Shown here piece after piece: positions 49,273-58,023 of a stretch of 64,000 nt of DNA. The position numbers and the translations under genes are program-made. Source of the DNA: Agrobacterium larrymoorei. GTDB taxonomy: Bacteria; Pseudomonadota; Alphaproteobacteria; Rhizobiales; Rhizobiaceae. Each line of letters begins with the position of its first letter. The stretch's first letter is position 1. The stretch lies in the NCBI RefSeq assembly GCF_013322225.1, contig NZ_JAAMFB010000026.1:1-64000 (forward strand), in the 5' to 3' direction. The notes below the pieces were generated by a model. The model did no database searches, had not been told where the DNA came from, and was given only the letters and a program-made list of their open reading frames with translations.

Positions 49273-50652
49273 ATGAGTAAACGTCAGGATCAGATCAAGC
49301 TTGGGGCTTTTTTATATCTCACGGGGCATCACCTGGCTGCATGGCGGCATCCAGATACCTGGGCGGGTGACAAGCTTGAACACTACACAGATTTTGCCAA
49401 GATCGCAGAAGCGGCCAAGTTTGACGCTCTTTTCATCGCTGATATCGCAGCTGTTCGCCTCGACAAGCCGGAAGCTGCCGCGCATTCCGCTCACAGTGGA
49501 ATAGCGCATTTTGAACCGCTGACGCTGCTTTCAGTTCTCGCAGCTGTAACAAACCATATCGGCCTAGTAGGGACGGCTTCCACCACTTTTAGTGATCCCT
49601 ACAATGTGGCACGTCAGTTTGCCTCCCTGGACCACATCAGTGGTGGTCGCGCTGGATGGAATGCTGTCACCTCATCGGATCCAAATGCCGCACCAAATTT
49701 CGGCCATGCCGAACATGTCAAACATGCTGATCGCTATAGAAGAGCAGAGGAATTTTCCGATGTAGTTCTTGGGTTATGGGGCAGCTTCGATGATGATGCC
49801 TTTGTGCGGGATCGGAAAAGCGGACGCTATTTTGACCCCTCTAAATTCAACACTCTTAACCATAAGGGCGAGTTTTTCAGCGTTCGCGGGCCGCTAAATG
49901 TGCCGCGCTCGCCTCAAGGTCACCCGGTTGTGGTGCAGGCCGGATCTTCCGACGCGGGCCGGGACCTAGCAGCACGCACCGCTGAAGTCGTATTTACGGT
50001 CCAACCAAACTTGGAATCTGCAAAAAAATTCTACAGCGATGTTAAAACTCGTGCCGCTGATTTCGGTCGAGATCCTACCCAGATCAAAATCTTGCCGGGC
50101 CTTTTCCCTGTGGTGGGACGGAGTCAAGCTGAGGCTGAAGCCAAATTAGAGGAATTGCAGGACCTTATTCAGCCCGTGGTGGGACTTGGACTACTCGAAG
50201 GTTTGGCCGGTCGCACTGTTAATCTCGCGGATTATCCAATCGACGGGCCACTACCGGACCTCCCGCCTACAAATAATCAACTGAGCCGACAAGCCGTGGT
50301 ACTGGACCTCGCCCGGCGAGAAAATCTTACGATCCGCCAACTTTACAAACGCCTAGCAGCGTCTCGTGGCCATATGACCGTCGTCGGTACGGCGAAACAG
50401 GTCGCGGACGAGATGGAGGCTTGGTTCGAAGGTCTTGGCGCTGACGGATTTAACGTCATGCCGCCGACAATACCAGGCGGCCTTCACGATTTCGCTGACT
50501 TAGTTATCCCCGAACTTCAGCGGAGAGGCTTGTTTCGAAGCAGCTACGAAGGAAAGACCCTGCGAGAAAATCTTGGTATCACTAACACCTTATCCGGACG
50601 CGCTAGGTCGCAATATAGTGCAGGATCAATAGAACAAGCGAAGTCCAGATAG
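49273..50652 (+). CDS. NtaA/SnaA/DszA-family FMN-dependent monooxygenase
   Basis: A 459-residue luciferase-fold enzyme from ATG 49273. It reads KLGAFLYLTGHHLAAWRHP, then FDALFIADIAAVR, then ISGGRAGWNAVTSSDPNAA, typical of the NtaA/SnaA/SoxA/DszA group that oxidises chelators, sulfur compounds or similar substrates with FMNH2 from a partner reductase. No flavin reductase is next to it. Pairs with the upstream adenylate-forming enzyme. Substrate unknown. Confidence 0.9.
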   Translation: MSKRQDQIKLGAFLYLTGHHLAAWRHPDTWAGDKLEHYTDFAKIAEAAKFDALFIADIAAVRLDKPEAAAHSAHSGIAHFEPLTLLSVLAAVTNHIGLVGTASTTFSDPYNVARQFASLDHISGGRAGWNAVTSSDPNAAPNFGHAEHVKHADRYRRAEEFSDVVLGLWGSFDDDAFVRDRKSGRYFDPSKFNTLNHKGEFFSVRGPLNVPRSPQGHPVVVQAGSSDAGRDLAARTAEVVFTVQPNLESAKKFYSDVKTRAADFGRDPTQIKILPGLFPVVGRSQAEAEAKLEELQDLIQPVVGLGLLEGLAGRTVNLADYPIDGPLPDLPPTNNQLSRQAVVLDLARRENLTIRQLYKRLAASRGHMTVVGTAKQVADEMEAWFEGLGADGFNVMPPTIPGGLHDFADLVIPELQRRGLFRSSYEGKTLRENLGITNTLSGRARSQYSAGSIEQAKSR

Positions 50653-50709
50653 ATGAAGAGCGCAATGCCATGTTCGTCGCGGTCACGAAGGCTCGGCGCT
50701 GGCTCTATA

Positions 50710-51579
50710 TTACCTATTTCCATAGGCGCAAGATGCCCTGGGGAGATGTAAGATCGCAAAGACGATCTCGATTTCTCGACGAGATAGAGCAGTAATCCAG
50801 TAAAAGTTCTGCATTTTGACAATGGCTCCTGAGCCCTCGTTAAAAGGGGTCAGAAAAAGATGGGGAGGCGGCAACAACCCATCTTTTTCTGACCCAAATA
50901 CCGCCGATAATCGAGGTAGACTGGTGACGACGACCGGAGCCTTGTCCGGCACCCGGCCATAGAGGTCGACCACATCCTGATTGATCATCCGCACACAACC
51001 CGACGACACTGATTTTCCGATACTCCATTCGGGGGAACCATGAATCCGGTAGAGCGTGTCCTCGCCGTTCTGGAATATGTAGAGCGCCCGCGCACCGAGC
51101 GGATTGTTCAGGCCAGGGGCCATGCCACCGTTTGCGATGCTGTACGCTACCAGTTCGGGCTGCCGGGCGACCATCTCGTCAGGTGGCGTCCAGCGCGACC
51201 ACTGGCGCTTGTACTGGATGACACCTTTTCCTGACCATTCGAATCCCTGCCGACCGATACCGACACCGTAACGCATTGCCTGTCCGCCCTCGTATGTGAG
51301 GTACAGGAAATAGTTCGCCGTATCGACGACCAGTGTACCGGGCCGCTCACCCGTGGGATCGCTCACCATCTGGCGGTGGAAGCGCTCGCTGATCTTCTGG
51401 TAGGGGATGGCGGGAAGCGGGAACTGCTCTTCTGGCATCGGCCCGTATATCGTGGCGAGAGCGGGACTTTCGACCGGAATAGCTGCGGGGCGCTCCTTTT
51501 CGGCTGTCGTCGCGGAGCAGCCTGTCAGAGCGACCGTTGCGACCCCTGCCCCGCCCATCATGAATCCGCGTCGTGTCAA
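50710..51579 (-). CDS. L,D-transpeptidase with aberrant C-terminus
   Basis: About 289 residues, likely start TTG 51579 (TRRGFMMGG gives a twin-arginine-like start, then TVALTGC). Catalytic motif: YRIHGSPEWSIGKSVSSGCVRM, shown as RIHGSPEW and SVSSGCVRM (HGx...SxGCxR). It cross-links peptidoglycan. After VVVTSL, where family members usually end, the frame runs on through the inverted repeat at 50847-50895 into unrelated sequence, as if the true 3' end were replaced. Downstream of SCO1, probably in its operon. Confidence 0.8.
   Translation of the reverse strand: MTRRGFMMGGAGVATVALTGCSATTAEKERPAAIPVESPALATIYGPMPEEQFPLPAIPYQKISERFHRQMVSDPTGERPGTLVVDTANYFLYLTYEGGQAMRYGVGIGRQGFEWSGKGVIQYKRQWSRWTPPDEMVARQPELVAYSIANGGMAPGLNNPLGARALYIFQNGEDTLYRIHGSPEWSIGKSVSSGCVRMINQDVVDLYGRVPDKAPVVVTSLPRLSAVFGSEKDGLLPPPHLFLTPFNEGSGAIVKMQNFYWITALSRREIEIVFAILHLPRASCAYGNR
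50847..50895. repeat. Perfect 18-base inverted repeat
   Basis: GGGTCAGAAAAAGATGGG (50847-50864) and CCCATCTTTTTCTGACCC (50878-50895) around a 13-base loop. It lies inside the odd 3' end of the L,D-transpeptidase gene and next to the A/T-richer gene pair. It could be a terminator or an element end. Confidence 0.7.
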
Positions 51580-51643
51580 ATTCTTGGCCGCACTTGATAT
51601 CCTTTTGAGTGTTGAAATTACGCCCGATGAAAATCCGGGCTGA

Positions 51644-52264
51644 TCACGCTGAGCCCGCCACGAGTCTGCGGATCTTCTGCAACCGAACTTCTCGGGGCTC
51701 ATGCATGTCGAGTGTCCCTTTGAAGCTGCCGTCTGCGTCCATGAGATAGACGCCCGCGATATGGTCCATGGTGTAGTTCCCGCCATCGGTCGGCACTTTG
51801 CGGGAGTAGGCGGCGAATGCCTTCACTGCGGTGGCCGTCTGTTCGGGGGTACCCCTGAGCGCCATGATCCGCGGATCGAAGGAAGTCATGTAGCCATTCA
51901 GCATCGTCTCGGTGTCACGCTCTGGATCCACGCTGATGAAGATGACATTGAACTTGTCCGCAGTAGAGCCGAGCTCTGCCATGAGGTCGGTCAGCTCGAA
52001 GAGCGTCGTGGGGCAGATGTCCGGGCAGTGCGTGAAACCGAAGAATGCCAGATACGGTTTGCCATCCAGAACACCGTTATCGACTGTCTGGCCCTTGTGC
52101 GAAACGAGGCGAAATGGCTTGCCGATGGCAGGGGAAGATGAGTTCGACGCATCCGCCACATTACTCGGACGCACATTCAGATCAGGGCCTAGGATCAACA
52201 GCCCTGTTGCGACCACCGCGACTAGGCACCAGATCGCGATCCGGAAAATCCTCACACCTTTCAT
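51644..52264 (-). CDS. SCO1/SenC-family copper chaperone
   Basis: A 206-residue protein, start 52264 after GGGAGG. A signal anchor (FRIAIWCLVAVVATGLLIL) is followed by the thioredoxin fold with FFGFTHCPDICPTTLFELT (CxxxC) and DHIAGVYLMDADG (His). SCO proteins carry copper(I) to cytochrome oxidase or protect against it. Divergent from DsbB, with two MerR-type operators in the gap; L,D-transpeptidase follows. Confidence 0.9.
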   Translation of the reverse strand: MKGVRIFRIAIWCLVAVVATGLLILGPDLNVRPSNVADASNSSSPAIGKPFRLVSHKGQTVDNGVLDGKPYLAFFGFTHCPDICPTTLFELTDLMAELGSTADKFNVIFISVDPERDTETMLNGYMTSFDPRIMALRGTPEQTATAVKAFAAYSRKVPTDGGNYTMDHIAGVYLMDADGSFKGTLDMHEPREVRLQKIRRLVAGSA

Positions 52265-52312
52265 CAAACCTCCCACCACTGTCCCATGTCATCGGGAATC
52301 ATTCGTCGGAAA

Positions 52313-52343
52313 GCCGTAATCCCTCTAGTAGCCTGAGGTTCAA
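52313..52343 (-). promoter_or_regulatory. MerR-type promoter of the SCO1 operon
   Basis: On the minus strand TTGAAC (52343-52338), then the dyad CCTCAGGCTACTAGAGG, then a weak -10 near 52315-52320. The dyad is the same type as at 52446-52464 and 57060-57078. Spacing is about 17-19 bases because the -10 is ill-defined. Confidence 0.6.
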
Positions 52344-52439
52344 TAGCATTCTGACACCCTTTGTCGGTTCTGCGCTGAAGTGACGCACCAAGCCAGGTTT
52401 CGATTTTTGCCGGGACACCTATTTCTTCCGCAACTGGTC

Positions 52440-52470
52440 TTGACCCTCAAGCTACTAGAGGTCTCACAAT
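52440..52470 (+). promoter_or_regulatory. MerR-type promoter of the dsbB operon
   Basis: TTGACC (52440-52445), a 19-base spacer with the dyad CCTCAAGCTACTAGAGG, CACAAT (52465-52470). The long spacer is the mark of MerR-activated promoters. 27 bases before the DsbB start. Confidence 0.75.
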
Positions 52471-52496
52471 GGGAGCGAATCCAGTGAGGGCAGCAA

Positions 52497-52937
52497 ATGC
52501 GTCAGGCGACAGTGCAATCGGAAGACAGGGCGTGGCTACCGACCTTCGGGGCATGGATGGTCGCTCTGACTTCGACTTTGGGCGCGCTGTTCATTGGGGA
52601 AGTCATGGGGCAGGCTCCTTGCGACCTCTGCTGGCACCAGCGTGCCTTCATGTTCCCATTGGCTGTCCTGCTGGCTGTGGCCGCGTTCCGGTCGGATGGC
52701 CGGGCGTGGTTCTATGCAGCACCGCTGGCCGCCATCGGATGGCTCATCGCTGCGTTCCACAATCTCCTCTATTTCAAGGTCATCCCCACGGCCATCAAGC
52801 CATGTGGTCAAGGACCCTCCTGCTCGGGCGACGGGATGATCCTGTTTGGGGCGCTTCCTATACCTCTTCTCTCGCTTGCAGCATTCACCGCAATCATCAT
52901 CCTACTTCTTATCGTGCGCCGGAGAATATCAGCATGA
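52497..52937 (+). CDS. DsbB-like disulfide oxidoreductase
   Basis: A 146-residue four-helix membrane protein. The first periplasmic loop has PCDLCWHQR (CxxC), and the second KPCGQGPSCSGDG. It reoxidises the DsbA-like partner, whose ATG overlaps its stop by four bases. Located behind a MerR-type promoter with the CDF exporter, so thiol oxidation is switched on with metal export. Confidence 0.9.
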   Translation: MRQATVQSEDRAWLPTFGAWMVALTSTLGALFIGEVMGQAPCDLCWHQRAFMFPLAVLLAVAAFRSDGRAWFYAAPLAAIGWLIAAFHNLLYFKVIPTAIKPCGQGPSCSGDGMILFGALPIPLLSLAAFTAIIILLLIVRRRISA

Positions 52938-53602
52938 ACAGACGCACCCTCGTCCTCGCATCGGCATCGGCCGCTATCGTCGTATTCGCCGGAGGCGCTG
53001 CTCTTTATAGCAGCAACACCACCGAGCCGACACCTGCACCTGCACCAGTCCCCGTGTCGGGGAACGACACCCTGGTCAGAATGCACTCGCCTGTCGTGGG
53101 GCCGGTGTCCGCTCCCGTGACCATCGTCGAGTTCTTCGATCCGTCCTGCGAGGCCTGCCGGGCCTTCTATCCGATCGTCAAGCAGATGATGGCGCAGACT
53201 GGATCCGATGTCCGCCTCGTCCTACGCTACACCGCGTTCCATCAGGGATCCGACGACGCCGTGCGGATACTCGAAGCCGCCCGCAAGCAGAACCGCTTCC
53301 AGCCTGTTCTCGAGGCCATACTGGAGCAGCAGCCTATCTGGGCTGATCACGGAAAGCCGGATCTGGCGAAGGCGTGGCAGATCGCTGCATCGGCGGGGCT
53401 GGATATCGAACAGGGACGCAAGGATGCGGCATCGCCGTCGGTCGATAAAGTTCTCGCCCAGGACATGGCCGATGTTAAAGCCAACAACGTCAAGCAGACA
53501 CCGACATTCTTCGTCAACGGGAAGCCTCTCACAGAATTCAGCCCCCAGGGTCTCCTGACTCTCGTCAAGGCCGAAATCGAAGCGAGTAAGACCGGGTCCT
53601 AA
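52934..53602 (+). CDS. DsbA-like thioredoxin-fold protein
   Basis: A 222-residue exported protein. After an N-terminal hydrophobic anchor (LASASAAIVVFAGGAALY) and a Pro-rich linker, the domain shows VEFFDPSCEACRAFYP (CEAC) and NVKQTPTFFVNGKPL with the cis-proline. It would form disulfides in the periplasm and be recharged by the DsbB encoded just upstream. CDF exporter follows 38 bases later. Confidence 0.9.
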   Translation: MNRRTLVLASASAAIVVFAGGAALYSSNTTEPTPAPAPVPVSGNDTLVRMHSPVVGPVSAPVTIVEFFDPSCEACRAFYPIVKQMMAQTGSDVRLVLRYTAFHQGSDDAVRILEAARKQNRFQPVLEAILEQQPIWADHGKPDLAKAWQIAASAGLDIEQGRKDAASPSVDKVLAQDMADVKANNVKQTPTFFVNGKPLTEFSPQGLLTLVKAEIEASKTGS

Positions 53603-53640
53603 CACCCGTATTCCAACCCGTCAGACAGGATCCTGATCGC

Positions 53641-54564
53641 ATGAGCGGACACAACCACCATCACGGAGCGGACGCGTCCGACAAGCGCATCTGGTGGGCG
53701 ATCCTGGTCAACGTGCTTCTCACGTTTGCGCAGATCGCCGGAGGCATCGTCTCCGGCAGTCTGTCTTTGATAGCCGATGCCATCCACAATTTCAGCGACG
53801 CCGCTTCCCTCGTGATTGCCTACGGCGCGCGAAGGATTGCACGCCGTCCTTCCGACGATACGATGACATTCGGCTACGTCCGGGCAGAGATCGTCGCAGC
53901 GCTGATCAACTACACGACGCTGATCGTCATCGGCATCTACCTCGTCTACGAGGCGGTGATGCGGTTCATTACACCGGAACCGATCGAGGGATGGACTGTC
54001 GTCATCATCGCAAGCATCGCACTCGTGATTGACGTCGTCACGGCCATGCTTACCTACGCCCTTTCGAAGACCAGCATGAACATCCGCGCAGCGTTCCTGC
54101 ACAATGTCTCGGACGCGCTCGGATCGGTGGGTGTCATCATCGCTGGCACGCTTGTTCTCATCTATGGGTGGACATGGATCGACCCTGCAATCACCCTCAT
54201 GATCGCAGGCTACATTCTATGGCAGGCCTTCACCGAAATCGGCACATCGATACGCGTCCTGATGTTGGCCACACCGGAGGGGGTCGATGTGAAGAAGGTC
54301 GTCGCGGACATGCGCTCCGTCGACGGGGTGAAGGACGTGCACCACGTCCACATCTGGCCTGTCGACGAAGGACACAACTCTCTCGAAGCCCATCTCGTAA
54401 TCAACGATCTGTCTCTCGCAGAAATCGGCGGGGTCAAGCGCGCCGTGCGCAAGATGCTGTTGGACAAGCACGGGATCGGTCACTGCACCCTGGAGATAGA
54501 GACCGTCGAGGATCATCGTGAAGCGGCGGTGACTGTCATCGGACACGTGGTCGACGAAACCTAG
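53641..54564 (+). CDS. CDF-family metal-cation efflux protein
   Basis: A 307-residue exporter with six membrane helices. Metal-site residues are in ADAIHNFSDAASLV (HxxxD) and RAAFLHNVSDALGSVG (HxxxD). The cytoplasmic C-terminal domain carries VHHVHIWPVDEGHNSLEAH. A short N-terminal HNHHHG may load metal. It exports zinc, cadmium or cobalt from the cytoplasm. Last gene of the DsbB operon. Confidence 0.93.
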   Translation: MSGHNHHHGADASDKRIWWAILVNVLLTFAQIAGGIVSGSLSLIADAIHNFSDAASLVIAYGARRIARRPSDDTMTFGYVRAEIVAALINYTTLIVIGIYLVYEAVMRFITPEPIEGWTVVIIASIALVIDVVTAMLTYALSKTSMNIRAAFLHNVSDALGSVGVIIAGTLVLIYGWTWIDPAITLMIAGYILWQAFTEIGTSIRVLMLATPEGVDVKKVVADMRSVDGVKDVHHVHIWPVDEGHNSLEAHLVINDLSLAEIGGVKRAVRKMLLDKHGIGHCTLEIETVEDHREAAVTVIGHVVDET

Positions 54565-54569
54565 CCCTT

Positions 54570-55652
54570 TTACGTCCTGCCAGCACGCAATCGGCAAAGA
54601 TGATCGACGACGAATGCTGCATCGTCTGCAACGCCAGCGATAAGGCCGGACGCACGGTTTCGCTGCCACGGTCGTCCGACGTAGTAGAGGCCTGCGACGG
54701 GGGAAATACCTTCGCGATGAATCGCTTCATGTCGGCTACCGACCGCCCCTTCGATATCGATCCAACGAAAATCCTCGTCGTATCCTGTCGCCCATATGAT
54801 CGAACCGATGTACTCGCTCGTCCCGTCTTCGAATCTAGCCCGCCTACCTTCGAGTGCGACCAACCTGGACTTGAGGCTAACGCCGCTCCGGACGAGAGAA
54901 GCATCATCGTTGCTGCGCGTGGGAAATGGATCTGCCTTTCGCATGCGTCTTCCGATCAGCCCGTGCGCGGATGCCCGCAGAAGACCGAGCCGCTCAAACC
55001 ACCACCATATACTGCGTCCGAGAATATTCTCTGGTAGCAGCTTGCGCTTTCTTCCGCGTGCCAACAGTGCCCGATGCGAAGCCGCCAGTCCGATCGCCGC
55101 ATCCCTCCCGCTTGCGCCGTCTCCAACGACCAGAACAGGCCCATTCGTGATCGAGCCCGCATTTCGAAAATTCGCGACGTGCATCTGTTGAATGTCGGAT
55201 GGCATCGAATAGGATATTTCGGGTGTTCGGGGCGTGGAAAACGCACCTGTGGCGACGATCACCGCCTGACTGATCAAGCGGCCGCCGCCTTCCAGATGAG
55301 CGAGGAATAACCCGTCCACCTTTTCGAGCCTGACGACCTTCGTCGACCTGATAATCGGGTAGCTGTTGCTCGCGGCATACCGCTCAAGATAATCCGAAAA
55401 TTCATCCTTGGTGGCGTAGCCGTCGGGATCACCGATCAGCGGGATACCAGGGAGACTGCTGATGCGTCGCGGCGTAAAAAGCGTGAGGGTGTCGTATCGG
55501 TTCCTCCAGCTATCGCCGATCACTTGTCCAGCATCGACCATCAGGAAGCTCAGCCCTGCCATCCTCAGAGCATTGGCGGCGGCAAGCCCGGCTTGCCCCG
55601 CGCCGATGATCAAAATATCGGCTCGCAGCCCCTTGCTGCTATCCATGGACAT
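54570..55652 (-). CDS. FAD-dependent NAD(P)H oxidoreductase/monooxygenase-like flavoprotein
   Basis: A 360-residue flavoprotein. ADILIIGAGQAGLAAANAL is the FAD-binding GxGxxG, and VVGDGASGRDAAIGLA the NAD(P)-binding one, with IWATGYDEDFRWI as the ATG motif. It resembles CzcO-type proteins found beside metal exporters, for which the chemistry is not settled. Last gene of the YkuD operon. Confidence 0.85.
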   Translation of the reverse strand: MSMDSSKGLRADILIIGAGQAGLAAANALRMAGLSFLMVDAGQVIGDSWRNRYDTLTLFTPRRISSLPGIPLIGDPDGYATKDEFSDYLERYAASNSYPIIRSTKVVRLEKVDGLFLAHLEGGGRLISQAVIVATGAFSTPRTPEISYSMPSDIQQMHVANFRNAGSITNGPVLVVGDGASGRDAAIGLAASHRALLARGRKRKLLPENILGRSIWWWFERLGLLRASAHGLIGRRMRKADPFPTRSNDDASLVRSGVSLKSRLVALEGRRARFEDGTSEYIGSIIWATGYDEDFRWIDIEGAVGSRHEAIHREGISPVAGLYYVGRPWQRNRASGLIAGVADDAAFVVDHLCRLRAGRT

Positions 55653-55664
55653 CGCAACGCCCGG

Positions 55665-55829
55665 TCATGGTCGGGCGGAGGTTGCGGTGCCTGCGCCCTC
55701 CGGCCTCGCCTCCCGACCTATGTGGAGGAAGCTGTAGGAGAAAACCGCAACGACGAACGTCGCCAGGATCGCAAGCATGATCCAGTTGTTGCGTTTCACC
55801 CTGAGCGTCCGATCATCGGGCTTGGCCAT
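55665..55829 (-). CDS. Small single-span membrane protein, 54 residues
   Basis: MAKPDDRTLRVKRNNW precedes the membrane helix IMLAILATFVVAVFSYSF and a short tail. GGAG sits 14 bases before the ATG, at the end of the YkuD gene, whose stop is two bases away. It lies between the YkuD and flavoprotein genes, 12 bases from the latter, so the three form one operon. Confidence 0.7.
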   Translation of the reverse strand: MAKPDDRTLRVKRNNWIMLAILATFVVAVFSYSFLHIGREARPEGAGTATSARP

Positions 55830-55831
55830 GT

Positions 55832-56923
55832 TCAATCTCCACCCTTCTCCACCACGGCCTCGGAGCGCTTCCGCATTTCCTTGAAGGGATCGGCAAGCGC
55901 TGCGTCTGGCCTGCTGACCGGGTACTTTATCGCCGAGATACGGGCCGCAAGCTTTTCAGCACCGTCCTTCTTGAGAAGCGCGCGGAAGCTTGGATGCATG
56001 CCGCCGTCGACATACGCGGATACCGCGGATCCTCGCTCCGCCATTGCGGCATCAACCTTCCTCTTCTCAGCAGCCATTTGCGCTACGAGCTGAGGGTCCA
56101 GCGGACTCGAGACAGCGGGGCATGCGGCCAGAGGGTCACGAGGCTCTCCCTCGGCGAACTCGGTGTTGAACATGTAGCGGCGGCCGCACACGGAAACCTT
56201 GGGCTGCTGCTTCGTCAGCTCGAAGGCATCATAGCCCTCCTTGAGCGTCCGCCAGAACGGCAGGTTCTCGTCGTCCCTGTGCAGCGCCATGTTTTCAGCA
56301 GTCATGCGATACGGATAGGCCTGGACCTGGAAGCGATCCTGTCCGGACGAGAGGGCCTTGGAGACGACTGCGTAGATTTCGCCGACGCCCTGATCGGTCA
56401 AGGCGTAGCAACCGGACGAAGAGCATGCTCCATGGACCATGAGTGCCTCCCCGGTATAGCCGAGTGCGGACTCGAGCCGATTAGGATAGCCGAGATTGAA
56501 GGACACATAGTACTGTGACTTGGGGTTCAGCATACCTCTGGACACGTGGTAGAAGCCTTCCGGTGCCTGACGGTCGCCGTTGGCCGTCTTAGGCCCCAGC
56601 TTTCCAGACCATCTGCACATGGGATAGGTCTTGAGCAGAGCATAGCGACCGGTCCCGTTGATCTTCCAGACCTCGAGTTCGCTTTCTTGCTTGAATATCC
56701 TGACGAGCACGGGGCTTTCGGGCTTCATACCCTTCTTCGACATCTCCGTCAGGAGCTTCCCGGAAATCTGAGGCGCCGCCTGAGAGAGGTCGTCGAGAGC
56801 CATGTCGGAGACGACGCAACCCGACAGGGCCGCGCCGACAACGGCTATCACAGCCACTCGGCGGAGAACGGAACGGATGAGACATGTTCCAGGTGCCCGG
56901 ATCGTCTTGGATATCGAAGTCAT
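55832..56923 (-). CDS. YkuD/YafK-type L,D-transpeptidase-like lipoprotein
   Basis: A 363-residue lipoprotein (AVVGAALSGC). The YkuD-like catalytic region is GEALMVHGACSSSGCYALTD, with His and Cys of HG...SxGC. It belongs to the YafK/DUF2778-like murein transpeptidases. A polar C-terminal domain follows. It starts a three-gene operon that faces a MerR-type promoter at 57054-57084. This is the second cell-wall transpeptidase of the island. Confidence 0.85.
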   Translation of the reverse strand: MTSISKTIRAPGTCLIRSVLRRVAVIAVVGAALSGCVVSDMALDDLSQAAPQISGKLLTEMSKKGMKPESPVLVRIFKQESELEVWKINGTGRYALLKTYPMCRWSGKLGPKTANGDRQAPEGFYHVSRGMLNPKSQYYVSFNLGYPNRLESALGYTGEALMVHGACSSSGCYALTDQGVGEIYAVVSKALSSGQDRFQVQAYPYRMTAENMALHRDDENLPFWRTLKEGYDAFELTKQQPKVSVCGRRYMFNTEFAEGEPRDPLAACPAVSSPLDPQLVAQMAAEKRKVDAAMAERGSAVSAYVDGGMHPSFRALLKKDGAEKLAARISAIKYPVSRPDAALADPFKEMRKRSEAVVEKGGD

Positions 56924-57053
56924 GCGGCGTTTCTAATGCTCTGGCTCATGGGACTGCGTCCGACAGATCTGTAAAGAACGACATCTACGTGAAATCTGCC
57001 CAGATGATCGAGTGAAAATTCTCGATCACCATCCATCTTGACGATTCGGCGTG

Positions 57054-57084
57054 ATTATAGGACCTCTAGCTGCTTGAGGTTCAA
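57054..57084 (-). promoter_or_regulatory. MerR-type promoter of the YkuD operon
   Basis: On the minus strand TTGAAC (57084-57079), a 19-base spacer with the dyad CCTCAAGCAGCTAGAGG, TATAAT (57059-57054). The dyad matches those at 52.3 and 52.45 kb, and the -10 is perfect. Confidence 0.8.
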
Positions 57085-57178
57085 TAGGGGTGGCTCTCGA
57101 AAATTCATCGTTTTGACGGCCACGACCTGCACGACAACTTGATTTTCCATCCAGTGCGCCGGGTTCTATTTTTGCCCG

Positions 57179-57478
57179 ATGAGATACCGGATCATGAAAT
57201 TCGCCAGCGCCGCATCCTGGATTGCGGTCTTCTCGGTGGCAGGCTACACGGTTGTGAAGCTCACGCTTGCAGTTGTCTGCTGGGTGACGGGCCACGACCT
57301 CTTGGAAGCGATCGTTGGTTCGGTCGCGTCGATCGCACTTGGTGCGGCGATCGGGGTCGAATCGTTCCTCTGGCTGAGAGACTGGCTGCGGGGAAGGTCG
57401 GTTCTCAATCGACATCATGATTGTAGCCACCTACCGACGGTAACGGTGGACCATGCTGTGCAGGACACGAAGGTCTAA
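57179..57478 (+). CDS. Small membrane protein, 99 residues
   Basis: Two hydrophobic segments (SWIAVFSVAGYTVVKLTLAV and IVGSVASIALGAAIGVE), short polar tail. Start ATG 57179 or 57194. No family recognised. It is divergent from the YkuD operon and lies just before the MerR gene on the same strand. Confidence 0.5.
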   Translation: MRYRIMKFASAASWIAVFSVAGYTVVKLTLAVVCWVTGHDLLEAIVGSVASIALGAAIGVESFLWLRDWLRGRSVLNRHHDCSHLPTVTVDHAVQDTKV

Positions 57479-57545
57479 CTTGAATTACCGTGGGGAAACC
57501 TCATTTTGCAATATCGCGGCCCTGTTCGTGCCGCACGGAGGATCG

Positions 57546-57962
57546 ATGCTCACTATTGGAGACCTGTCAAAGACGACTGGTGTAAAAGTGCCAACTATCA
57601 GATATTACGAGCAGATGGGGCTTCTGTCCCCGCCGGAGCGCTCGGAAGGCAATCAACGCCGCTATTCCAGAACCGAGCAGGAACGCCTCTCGTTCATTCG
57701 GCACGCGCGCGATCTCGGTCTGACCATAGAAGCGATCCGTGAACTGATCGATCTCAGCCAGCATCCGGAGAAACCATGCGAAGAGGCTGACAGGATCGCG
57801 GCAAAACAGCTCATCGCCGTCCGACAGAAGATCGAACGGCTGAGGAAGCTAGAGGCAGAACTCGAGCGAATCTCGACACACTGCCACTCCAACCAGGTGC
57901 GCGACTGCTACGTGATCCGGGCGCTGGCCAATCATGACATGTGCACCACGGATCACGATTGA
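57546..57962 (+). CDS. MerR-family metal regulator with three cysteines (PbrR/CadR-like)
   Basis: A 138-residue regulator from ATG 57546. LTIGDLSKTTGVKVPTIRYY is the helix-turn-helix. Cys78 (KPCEEA), Cys113 and Cys121 (HCHSNQVRDC) match the triad of PbrR/CadR/ZntR-type sensors for lead, cadmium or zinc, more than the two-cysteine site of CueR. It probably controls the three shared-dyad promoters at 52.3, 52.45 and 57.07 kb, and so the nearby exporter, thiol and cell-wall genes. Confidence 0.88.
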   Translation: MLTIGDLSKTTGVKVPTIRYYEQMGLLSPPERSEGNQRRYSRTEQERLSFIRHARDLGLTIEAIRELIDLSQHPEKPCEEADRIAAKQLIAVRQKIERLRKLEAELERISTHCHSNQVRDCYVIRALANHDMCTTDHD

Positions 57963-58023
57963 GAACCGTAACGATGATGGATAGGGGCTACTTGCTCACG
58001 GTGAGGTCATCGCGCAGCAGCCA

